Positions 1 to 12,000 of a stretch of 64,000 nt of DNA are shown one piece after another. The notes beneath the pieces were generated by a model. The model searched no databases. It was given only the letters and a program-made list of their open reading frames with translations, and had not been told where the DNA came from. This DNA is from Jejubacter calystegiae. GTDB taxonomy: Bacteria > Pseudomonadota > Gammaproteobacteria > Enterobacterales > Enterobacteriaceae. The position numbers and the translations under genes were made by a program. The stretch is from assembly GCF_005671395.1 (NCBI RefSeq), contig NZ_CP040428.1, positions 248,001 to 312,000 of the forward strand, given 5' to 3'. The stretch's first letter is position 1, and every line of letters starts with the position of its first letter.

Positions 1-3000
1 CTGATGGTCAGTTCGCCGCCCGCTTCCGTAGCGTTAATCACATCATCACCCGCGACAGTATTCACGCTCAGGCTAATTTCGGTCGTGCTGACCACCAGAT
101 CATGGCTCTGGCTCGCACTGTTGCCCGCGCTGTTTACCACGGTAGCGTTCAGGGTCAGGGTACCGTCCTCAAGGGCGGCGATAACCTCTGCCGGTACGCC
201 GACGCTCCAGTGACCGGCGGCATCCACCGTGGTGGTCCAGCTGCGATCGCCCAGGGTGAGCGTTACCTTATCGCCGGTATTCGCGCCGGTGACGCTGCCG
301 CTGATAATCTGCGCCTGGTCGTGCTCGACCCGGTTGATCACATCATCCCCCGCCACCTTATTAAAGGTCAGGGTCGGCGCCTGAGTATCCAGAATCACCT
401 GGGTACTGGCGTTGGTGGTGTTACCGGCCTTGTCGCTGACGCTTGCCTGTATCGGATGGCTGGCATCGGCCAGCAGCGTCAGGTCACTGCCAGGCAGCTC
501 CAGACTCCAGCTACCATCGGCCTGTACCCTGGCCTGGTACTGCTTACCGCCCAGGGTTAGGGTTACCGTCTGACCGGCTTCGGCATCGCTGGTGCCCTTC
601 ACGGTCACCCCCGCGCCCGCCTCGGAGGCGTTAATCAGGTTATCCCCGGCAATGGTATCGATGGTCAGGCCCGGCAACTGAGTATCGACCCGATATTCGT
701 GGCCTGCCTGGGCACTGTTGCCTGCCTGATTGGTGACGCTGACCTGCACGCTGGCGGTGCCTTCCGGCAGCTTCGCCAGATCCGCCGCCGCAACCTCCAG
801 ACTCCAGGCGCCGCCGTCCTCCACCTTGGCGGTGTACGTCTTGCCGCCAAAGGTGATGGTGACGGTACGGCCCGCTTCCACATTGCTGGTGGTGCCGGAG
901 AGCGTCAGGGCTTCGCCGCGCTCCACGGCGTTCAGCACGTCATCCGCAGTGACGCTGTCGATGGTGATTGCCACGACATCCAGATCCACCGTCACCTGGT
1001 GGCTGATTTCCACCGGGTTACCGGCGCTGCTTTGCGCACTGGCATCAATCACCAGCTTGCCTTCCGGCCACTGGGCCACATCTGCGGCCTCCACCCCGGT
1101 CTGCCAGCTGCCATCGGCCCTGACGGTAGCCGTATAGGTCTTGCCGTGAATGGTCAGGGTCACGCTGGCACCGGCGCTCAGCCCTTCGCTGGTTCCGCTG
1201 ATCACCAGCGCCTGGTGATGTTCGATGCTGTTAACGATATCGTCGCCGGAAACGGTGTTGATACGCAGCCCCGGAATATTCGCGTCGATGGCGATATCCC
1301 GCTCCGCGCCGCCGCTGTTGCCGTGGCCGTTGGTGACGCTGGCGCTGATGGTCAGCTCACCGTCACCCAGCGCTTTCAGCATTTCTGTGGTCAGTTCCAG
1401 CTTCCAGCTCAGGTCGTCCTGAACCTTCACCTCGTAGCTCTTACCGCCTATCATCACGGTGACGGTATCGCCGGAGGCCGCGCCGCTGACCTTACCTGTC
1501 AGGGTCTGGCCCGCCGCCAGTTCGGCGGCGTTAATGATGTTATCGGCGGTGACAGAATCGATAGTCACCTGCGGCCTGGCGGTATCCACCGTCAGGCTGC
1601 CGCTGGCATTCACGCTGTTGCCCACACCGTTGGTGGCCGTGGCGGTCAGGGTGTAGCCCGCCTCGCCCAGACCGGCCAGGTCAGCCACCGGCACTTCCGT
1701 GCGCCAGTTTCCGCTGTCATCCACGGTAGCGCTGTAGCGCTTACCATTCAGCATGACCGTCACCACCGTACCTGCCGCCAGGTGAGCGCTGGCGCCGCTC
1801 AGTACCAGCGGCTGGCCCTTCTCGGTGGCGTTCAGAATGCCGTCGCCCGCCAGGGTATCGAAGCTCAGCGAGGGCAGACCGGTGTCCACCGTTACGTTAT
1901 GACTGGCGCTGCCGCTATTGCCTGCGGCGTCGGTTACCGTCACGTCGATGCTGACCTTTCCGTCCTGCAAGGCGCTGACCACATCCGCCGGTACGCCCAG
2001 GCTCCAGTTGCCCGCCGCATCCACCACCGTGGTCCAGCTGTGGTCGCCCAGGGTTACGGTCACTTTGTCGCCGGTGTTCGCGCCGGTAACGCTGCCGCTG
2101 ATAATCTGCGCCTGACCGTGTTCAGTTTGGTTAATCACGTCATCGCCCGCCACCGTATTGATGGTCACCACCGGAATGGTGGCGTCCACGGTCATGGCGC
2201 GCTCTGCGCTGGACGGGTTACCGGCTTTATCGGTGACGCTGGCGTTCAGGGTGATGTTGCCGTCTTTCAGCGCTGCCAGATCTGCCGCCGGGATATCCAG
2301 CGTCCATTTACCGTCGGCATTGACTGTTGTGGTGTACGGCTTGCCGTTCAGGCTAACGGTCACCGTCTGCCCGGCTTCCGCCGTGGTTGTCCCGCTGACG
2401 GTCAGGGGCTGGCCCTGCTCGGCGGCGTTCAGCTCATCGTCGCCCGCCAGGGCGTTAATGGTGATGCCCGGGGCCTGGGTATCGACCCGATATTCGTGGC
2501 CTGCCTGGGCGCCGTTACCCGCGTTATTGGTGACGCTGACCTGCACGCTGGCGGTGCCTTCCGGCAGCTTCGCCAGATCCGCCGCAGCCACTTCCAGGCT
2601 CCAGCCGCCGCCGTCCTCCACTTTGGCGGTGTACGTCTTGCCGCCAAAGGTGATAGTGACGGTACGGCCCGCTTCCACATTGCTGGTGGTGCCGGAGAGC
2701 GTCAGGGCTTCGCCGCGCTCGGCGGCGTTCAGCACGTCATCCGCAGTGACGCTGTCGATGGTGATTGCCACGACATCCAGATCCACCGTCACCTGGTGGC
2801 TGATTTCCACCGGGTTACCGGCGCTGCTTTGCGCGCTGGCATCAATCACCAGTTTGCCTTCCGGCCACTGGGCCACATCTGCGGCCTCCACCCCGGTCTG
2901 CCAGCTGCCATCAGCTTTGACGGTAGCCGTATAGGTCTTGCTGTGAATGGTCAGGGTCACGCTGGCACCGGCGCTCAGCCCTTCGCTGGTTCCGCTGATC

Positions 3001-6000
3001 ACCAGCGCCTGGTGATGTTCGATGCTGTTAACGATATCGTCGCCGGAAACGGTGTTGATACGCAGCCCCGGAATATTCGCGTCGATGGCGATATCCCGCT
3101 CCGCGCCGCCGCTGTTGCCGTGGCCGTTGGTGACGCTGGCGCTGATGGTCAGCTCACCGTCACCCAGCGCTTTCAGCATTTCTGTGGTCAGTTCCAGCTT
3201 CCAGCTCAGGTCGTCCTGAACCTTCACCTCGTGGCTCTTGCCGCCCATCATCACGGTGACGGTATCATTGGGCGCCGCGCCCCTGACCTGACCGGTCAGG
3301 GTCTGGCCCGCCGTCAGTTCGGCGGCGTTAATGATGTTATCGGCCGTCAGCGAGTCGATGGTCACCTGCGGCCTGGCGGTATCCACCGTCAGGCTGCCGC
3401 TGGCATTCACGCTGTTGCCCACGCCGTTGGTGGCCGTGGCGGTCAGGGTGTAGCCCGCCTCGCCCAGACCGGCCAGGTCAGCCACCGGCACTTCCGTGCG
3501 CCAGTTTCCGCTGTCATCCACGGTAGCGCTGTAGCCCTTACCATTCAGCATGACCGTCACCACCGTACCTGCCGCCAGGTGAGCGCTGGCGCCGCTCAGT
3601 ACCAGCGGCTGGCCCTTCTCGGTGGCGTTCAGAATGCCGTCGCCCGCCAGGGTATCGAAGCTCAGCGAGGGCAGACCGGTGTCCACCGTTACGTTATGAC
3701 TGGCGCTGCCGCTATTGCCTGCGGCGTCGGTTACCGTCACGTCGATGCTGACCTTTCCGTCCTGCAAGGCGCTGACCACATCCGCCGGTACGCCCAGGCT
3801 CCAGTTGCCCGCCGCATCCACCACCGTGGTCCAGCTGTGGTCGCCCAGGGTTACGGTCACTTTGTCGCCGGTATTCGCACCGGTGACGCTGCCGCTGATA
3901 ATCTGCGCCTGACCGTGTTCAGTCCGGTTAATCACGTCATCGCCCGCCACCGTATTGATGGTCACCACCGGAATGGTGGCGTCCACGGTCATGGCGCGAT
4001 CTGCGGTGGCCGGGTTACCGGCTTTATCGGTGACGCTGGCGTTCAGGGTGATGTTGCCGTCATTCAGATTCGCCAGGTCAGCCGCCGGAATATTCAGGCT
4101 CCAGCTACCGTCCGCCCGGACCGTAGCGCTGTAGGTTTCACCATTCAGGCTGACGGTCACCGTCTGACCTGCTTCCGCCGTGGTTGTCCCGCTGACGGTC
4201 AGGGGCTGACCCTGTTCGGCGGCGTTCAGCACATCGTCGCCCGCCAGGGCGTTAATGGTGATGCCCGGCGCCTGAGTATCCACCCGATATTCGTGGCCCA
4301 CCGATGCGCTGTTGCCTGCCTGACTGGTGACGCTGACCTGTACGCTGGCTCTACCTTCCGGCAGCTTCGCCAGATCCGCTGCCGCAACCTCCAGACTCCA
4401 GGCGCCGCCGTCCTCCACTTCGGTGGTGTACGTCTTGCCGCCAAAGGTGATAGTGACGGTACGGCCCGCTTCCACATTGCTGGTGGTGCCGGAGAGCGTC
4501 AGGGCTTCGCCGCACTCGGCGGCGTTCAGTACGTCATCCGCGGTGACGCTGTTAATGGCGATCGCCACGATATCCAGATCCACCGTCACCTGATGGTCGA
4601 TCGCCACCGGGTTACCGGCACTGCTTTGCGCGCTGGCATCAATCACCAGTTTACCTGCCGGCCACTGAGCCACGTCTGTGGCCTCCACCCCGGTCTGCCA
4701 GCTACCATCGGCCCTGACAGTGGCCGTATAGGTTTTACCGTTAATGGTCAGAGTGACGCTGGCACCGGTGCTCATCCCTTCGCTGCTGCCGCTGATGACC
4801 AGCGCCTGGCCGTGCTCAATGCTGTTAACGATATCGTCGCCGGAAACGGTGTTGATACGCAGTCCCGGAAGGTTGGCATCGATGGTAATTTCGTGGCTGG
4901 TGCTACCGGTATTGTTGCTGGCATTGGTAACGCTGGCACTAATAGCCAGGTCACCATTCCCCAGTGCGGTCAACATCTCCGGGGTCAGCGCCAGCTTCCA
5001 GCTCAGGTCGTCCTGAACCTTGACCTCGTGGCTCTTGCCGCCAATCATCACAGTGACGGTATCGCCGGAGGCCGCGCCGGTCACTTTACCGGTCAGGGTC
5101 TGGCCCGCCGCCAGTTCGGCAGCGTTGATAATGTCATCCCCGGCGACCGTATCGAAAACCACGCCCGGCAGTTGGGAATCCACCCCCAGGGTATGGCTGG
5201 CGTTACCCGTGTTGCCGACGCTATCGGTGGCAGAAACGCTCACCTGGTAGAAAGCCTCGCCCAGCGCCGTCAGATCGTCAGCGGGTACCGTCACGCTCCA
5301 GTTGCCGCTGCTATCGGTGGTGCCGATATAGTTTTTACCGTTGAGCGTCACCGTGACGGTGGTATTTGCGGCCAGTCCGTCAGAGCCGCCGCTAATGGTC
5401 AGCGGCTGCCCTTTTTCCGCCTCATTCAGAATATTGTCACCAGTGATGGTGCCGATCGAAAGCGTCGGTGCCGCGGTATCTACGGTGAAATCACGGGATT
5501 CGCTACTGCTGTTGCCTGCCGAATCGGTCACGGAAACGGTCACGCGGTAGCCATTATCCTCAAGCGCAGACACCGCCGTATCCGGGATCCCCACGCTCCA
5601 CTTACCCGCCTCATCCACAGTGGTAACCCAGCTATTGCTGCCGATAGTCACGGTGACCACATCGCCGGTGGCCGCCCCTTTAACGCCGCCGCTGATAATC
5701 AGCGCCTGACCGTGTTCGGTCTGGTTGATCACATCATCCGCCGTAATGCTGTTGATGGTGATAACCGGTACGGTGGCATCGACCTGCAGCTCGCTCTGAG
5801 TCTGAACCGGGTTACCCGCCTTGTCAGAAACGCTGGCGCTGACCGTCACCTGGCCGTCGTCCAGGTTCGCCAGATCTGTCGCCGGGATATCCAGCGTCCA
5901 TTTGCCGTCGGCATTGACCGTCGTGGTGTACGGCTTACCGTTCAGGATGACGGTAACCTCCTGCCCGGCTTCCGCCGTGGTTGTCCCGCTCACGGTCAGG

Positions 6001-9000
6001 GACAGGCCTTTTTCGGCGGCGTTCAGGATGTTATCACCCGCCAGGGTATCGATGGTGATGCCCGGCGCCTGGGTATCGACCCGATATTCGTGGCCTGCCG
6101 AAGCACCGTTACCCGCGTTATTGGTGACGCTCACCTGCACGCTGGCGGTGCCTTCCGGCAGCTTCGCCAGATCCGCCGCAGCCACTTCCATGCTCCAGCC
6201 GCCGCCGTCCTCCACTTTGGCGGTGTACGTCTTGCCGCCAAAGGTGATGGTGACGGTACGGCCCGCCTCCACATTGCTGGTGGTGCCGGAGAGCGTCAGA
6301 ATTTCGCCGCACTCGGCGGCATTCAGCACATCATCGGCGGTGACGCTATTGATAGTGATCGCCACGACATCCAGATCCACCGTCACCTGATGGCCGATCG
6401 CCACCGGATTACCGGCGCTGCTTTGCGCGCTGGCATCAATCACCAGTTTACCTGCCGGCCACTGCGCCACATCTGCGGCGTCCACCCCGGTCTGCCAGCT
6501 ACCATCGGCCCTGACGGTGGCCGTATAGGTTTTACCGTTAATGGTCAGAGTGACGGCAGCACCGGCACTCAGCCCTTCGCTGCTGCCGCTGATCACCAGC
6601 GCCTGGCCGTGCTCGATGCTGTTAACGATATCGTCGCCGGAAACGGTGTTGATACGCAGCCCCGGAATGTTGGCATCGATGGCGATATCCCGCTCCGCGC
6701 CGCCGGTGTTACCGTGGCCGTTGGTGATGCTGGCCGTAATGGTCAGCGCACCATCGCCCAGCGCCGTCAGCATCTCCGGGGTCAGCGCCAGCTTCCAGCT
6801 CAGGTCGCCCTGAACCTTCACCTCATAGTTTTTGCCGCCAATCATAATGGTGACGGTATCATTGGGCGCCGCACCGCTGACCTGACCGGTCAGGGTGTGG
6901 CCTGCCGCCAGTTCAGCGGCGTTAATAATGTTATCGGCGGTGACAGGGTCGATAGTCACCTGCGGCCGGGCGCTGTCCACCTGTACCGTGCGATCGGCGC
7001 TGTTGCTGTTGCCGTAGCCATCGGTGACGCTGGCGGTCAGGGTATAGCTCGCTTCGCCCAGCGCCCCCAGCGCCGATGCGGGCAGAGTGACGCTCCAGAC
7101 CCCGTTATCGCCGGTGGTGGCGCTGTAGCTGACGCCGTTAAGCATCAGGGTGATGATAGTGCCGGAAGGCTGGTTGCTGGTGCCGGTAACCGCCAGTTCG
7201 CCGCCTTTTTCCAGGGCGTTAATCACGTCATCGCCCGCGATAGCATCGATAGCGATCGAGGGGGCGGAGAGCTCCACCTTAAAGTCGTGGCTGCCCTCAC
7301 CCTGGTTACCGGCTTTATCGGTCAGACTCGCCGTCAGGGTGTAGTCCTGCCCCGTCAGCAGACCGACATCCGCCGCCGGAATCCCCAGGCTCCAGCTGCC
7401 GTCGGCATCCAGGGTTGTGATATAGGTTTTGCCGTTCAGGGTAATGGTGATGCGATCGCCAGCCTGAGCGTTGGTGCTGCTGCCGGTAATCACCAGCGCC
7501 TGATCCTGTTCGGCCTGGTTAATCACGTTATCTGCAGTGATGTTATGGATGGTCACGGTGGGGACGCTGCCATCGACCAGCAGCTCGCTGGCCGCCGACG
7601 TCGGGTTACCGGCTTTATCGGTGACGCTGGCGTTCAGGGTGATGTTGCCGTCTTTCAGCGCTGCCAGATCTGCCGCCGGGATATCCAGCGTCCATTTACT
7701 GTCGGCATTGACTGTTGTGGTGTACGGCTTGCCGTTCAGGCTAACGGTCACCGTCTGCCCGGCTTCCGCCGTGGTTGTTCCACTGACGGTCAGGGGCAGC
7801 CCCTGTTCGGCGGCGTTCAGGATATTATCCCCCGCCAGGGTCTCGATGGTGATGCCCGGGGCCTGGGTATCGACCCGATATTCGTGGCCTGCCTGGGCAT
7901 CATTGCCCGCGTTATTGGTCACGCTAACCTGTACGCTGGCCGTGCCTTCCGGCAGCTTCGCCAGATCCGCCGCTGCCACTTCCAGGCTCCAGCCGCCGCC
8001 GTCCTCCACTTTGGCGGTGTACGTCTTGCCACCAAAGGTGATGGTGACGGTACGACCCGCTTCCACATTGCTGGTGGTGCCGGTGAGCGTCAGGGCTTCG
8101 CCGCGCTCGGCGGCGTTCAGCACATCATCCGCAGTAACGCTGTCGATGGTGATTGCCACGACATCCAGATCCACCGTCACCTGGTGGCTGATTTCCACCG
8201 GGTTACCGGCGCTGCTTTGCGCGCTGGCATCAATCACCAGTTTGCCTTCCGGCCACTGGGCCACATCTGCGGCCTCCACCCCGGTCTGCCAGCTGCCATC
8301 AGCTTTGACGGTAGCCGTATAGGTCTTGCCGTGAATGGTCAGGGTCACGCTGGCACCGGCGCTCAGCCCTTCGCTGGTTCCGCTGATCACCAGCGCCTGG
8401 TTGTGCTCGATACTGTTAACGATATCGTCGCCGGAGACGGTGTTGATACGCAGCCCCGGAATGTTGGCATCGATGGCGATATCCCGCTCCGCGCCGCCGC
8501 TGTTGCCGTGGCCGTTGGTGACGCTGGCGCTGATAGTCAGCTCACCGTCACCCAGCGCTTTCAGTATTTCCGGGCTCAGTTCCAGCTTCCAGCTCAGGTC
8601 GTCCTGAACCTTCACCTCGTAGCTCTTACCGCCCATCATCACGGTGACGGTATCGCCGGAGGCCGCGCCGCTGACCTTACCGGTCAGCATCTGGCCCGCC
8701 GCCAGTTCGGCAGCGTTAATGATGTTGTCGGCGGTGACAGAGTCGATAGTCACCTGCGGCCGGGCGCTGTCCACCTGTACCGCGCGATCGGCGCTGTTGC
8801 TGTTACCGTAAACGTCGGTGACGCTGGCGGTCAGGGTGTAGTTCGCTTCGCCCAGCGCTCCCAGTGCCGATGCGGGCAGCGTAACGCTCCAGACCCCGTT
8901 ATCGCCGGTGGTGGCAGTATATCTAACGCCGTTAAGCATCAGGGTGATGGTAGTGCCGGACGGCTGGTTGCTGGTGCCGGTGACCGCCAGCTCGCCGCCT

Positions 9001-12000
9001 TTTTCCAGGCCGTTAATCACGTCATCGCCCGCGATAGCGTCGATAGCGATGGCCGGAAGCTGAGTGTTGACCGTGAAGCCGCGATCCTGAGTGCCGGTAT
9101 TGCCTGCCGCATCGGTGACCGACACGGAAAGGGTATAGCTGCCGTCTTCCAGAGCCTCGATCGCCGACGCCGGGAGCCCCAGGCTCCAGTTGCCGCTGGC
9201 ATCCAGCACCGTGGTCCAGCTATTTTCGCCCAGCGTGACGGTGACTTTATCGCCCGCCGCCGCGCCGCTAACGCGACCGCTGACCATCTGGGTCTGAGCC
9301 TGTTCGCTCTGGTTAATGACATTATCGATGGCGAAATCATTGATCGCGATCTCCGGACGGGTGGCGTCCACCAGCATCGATCCCACAGTGGTGGATTCGT
9401 TACCCGCTTTATCGCTTACCGTCGCGCTTATGGTGACGTTGCCATCTTTCAGCGCCGCCAGATCGGTGTCCGGAACCTCCAGGCTCCATTTGCCATCAGC
9501 CTGAACAATGGCGGTATAGGGTTTACCATTCAGGGTGACGGTCACCGTCTGCCCGGCTTCCGCCGTGCTGGTGCCGCTGACGGTCAGGGGCAGGCCTTTT
9601 TCTGCGGCGTTAAGAATATTGTCACCCGCCAGGGTATCGATGGTCAGCCCCGGCGCCTGGGTATCTACCCGGTAGTCGTGGCTGTCGGAAGCCGCATTGC
9701 CCGCTTTGTTGCTGACGCTGGCCTGCACGCTGGCATCGCCATCCGCCAGGGTTCTGAGATCTGCCGCCGAAACCTCCAGACGCCAGACGCCACCCTCCTG
9801 TACCTGAGTGGTATAAGTACGGCTGCCAAAGGTCAGAGTGACGGTCTGCCCGACTTCAACGTTACCGGTAGTGCCGGAAAGCGTCAGGTTCAGTCCCTTC
9901 TCCGCGGCGTTAATCACGTCATCCGTCGCCAGGGTATTGATGGCGATGCTGACTTCCGCTACTTCCACCGTGACGGGTCGTTGAGCGCTGGCCTGGTTTC
10001 CGGCGCTGCTGGCGCCGCTGGCGCTGACGGTCAGCCCTCCCTGCGGCCACCGGGAGACGTCAACGGCCGGTATCCCTGCCTGCCAGTTGCCATCTTCCAT
10101 CACAATCGCGCTGTAGCTCTTATCGTTGATCACCAGCGTCACGCTGGAGCCCGCTTTCAGGCCGCTGCTGTTACCGCTGACGATCAGGTTCTGCCCGCTC
10201 TCGGTGCTGTTGATGATATCGTCGCCCGCCACGGTATTGATGGTGATGGTCGGTATGGCGGTATCCACAGTCAGTTCGCGATCGGCCGATACCGGGTTAC
10301 CGGCTTTATCCGCCACCCTGGCATTGACCGTGAAGTTACCGTCGGAAAGATCTGCCAGATCGGTCGCCTCAACCTTCAGGCTCCAGCGCCCATCGGCGTT
10401 TACGGTGGCGGTATACGACTTATCGTTAAGAGTAACAGTAACCATCTGCCCGGCCTCCGCCGTGCTGGTACCGCTAATCGTCAGAGGCTGGCCCTGCTCT
10501 GGCGCATTCAGGACATCGTCCACCGCCAGCGCGTTGATGGTAAGCGTTGGCGCTGCGCTGTCGATAATCACCTGATGACCGGCCTGGGCGCTGTTGCCGT
10601 TAACGCTGGTGACGCTCACGCTAATTTCCGCGCGTCCGTCCATCAGGCCATCCATTGCAGTGGCCGGTACATCCAGCAGCCAGCTGCCATCATCCTGAAC
10701 TTTGGCGCTCCAGCGCTGCCCCGCAAAGCTCACCACCACGCTCTGCCCCGGCTCCACGCCCTGGGTCATACCACTCAGAGTCAGTATCGCCCCTTTTTCC
10801 GCGGCGTTAATCACGTCATCCAGGCTGACCGTATTAATGGTAATGGCTACTTCGTTAAGGTCGACGGTGACCGTCTGCTCAAACCCTGCCGGGTTACTGG
10901 CTACGTCCTGCGCGCTGGCGCGAATAACCACATCGCCAGCGGGCCAGTCCGCCAGCTCACGGGCGGATACCCCAATTCGCCAGTTACCGCTGGCGTCAAC
11001 GGCAGTGATATAGCTCTTGCCATTAGCGATAACGGTTACCGTAGTTCCTTCCGCCAGGTGTTCGCTGGTACCGGTAATGGTCAGATCCTGCTGCCGCTCA
11101 ATGGCGTTCACCACATCATCGCCGGAGACGGTATTGATGCGGATCCCCGGCAGTTGGGCAGTAATACTGATATTCAACGCCCCGTTACCGGTGTTGTGAT
11201 GGCCGTTGGTCACCGAAGCCTCAACGGTCAGTGCGCCGTCGCCCAGCGACGACAGCGCACTGGCAGGCAGTTCCAGGCTCCAGGTCAGATTGTCCTCTAC
11301 CTTCGCCTCATAGCTATTGTTGCCAATCCTGATGGTGACGATATCGCCAGCCGCCGCGCCAGTCACCCGGCCGCTTAAGGTCTGCACCTGCGCCAGCTCG
11401 CTGGCGTTCAGCTGGTTATCGCCCGCAAAGGTGTTGATAATCACCGTCGGCAGTACCGTATCCACCAGTACAGAGGCGCTGGCCGAGCCCGGGTTCCCGG
11501 CTTCATCCGCGCCGCTGACCGTTACGGTATACAGGGTGTTCGCCAGTTTCAGCACATCTTCGACCGGCACCTGAAGCTGCCACTGACCGCCGCTGACGGT
11601 GGCCTGGTAGCTCTGATTATTGAGCGTTACAGTGACGGCGCTGCCGTCCGGCAGGTTACTGGTGCCGCTCAGGCTCAGGGGCTGCTGCGCTTCCTGCGCA
11701 TTCAGCACGCTGTCCTGACTGATGGGATCTACCGTGAAAGTGGGGCCATCGCTGTTCAGGGTTACCATGCTGCTGGCGCTGCCGCTATTGCCTGCCGCGT
11801 TAGTCACGGAAACCGAAACCGGCAGCTGGTGAAGCCGGGTAAAATCATTCAGCAGGCTGGGGGAAACCGCCACGCTCCAGCTACCGTCAGCCTGTACGAT
11901 GGTACTAAGGCTGTGTTCGCCGAGCTTCACCACCACTGTATCACCGGCAGACGCGCCGGTAACGCGACCGGAGAGCATCTGGGTAGTCGCCAGTTCGCGG

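Noticed and set aside
699..11378. A 3,559-codon open frame on the plus strand
   Set aside because: It is the mirror frame of the adhesin on the minus strand. The sense frame has a BapA-type prefix, a good ribosome site and Ig-domain periodicity; the antisense translation shows only Arg/His/Gly-rich repeats without a start signal.
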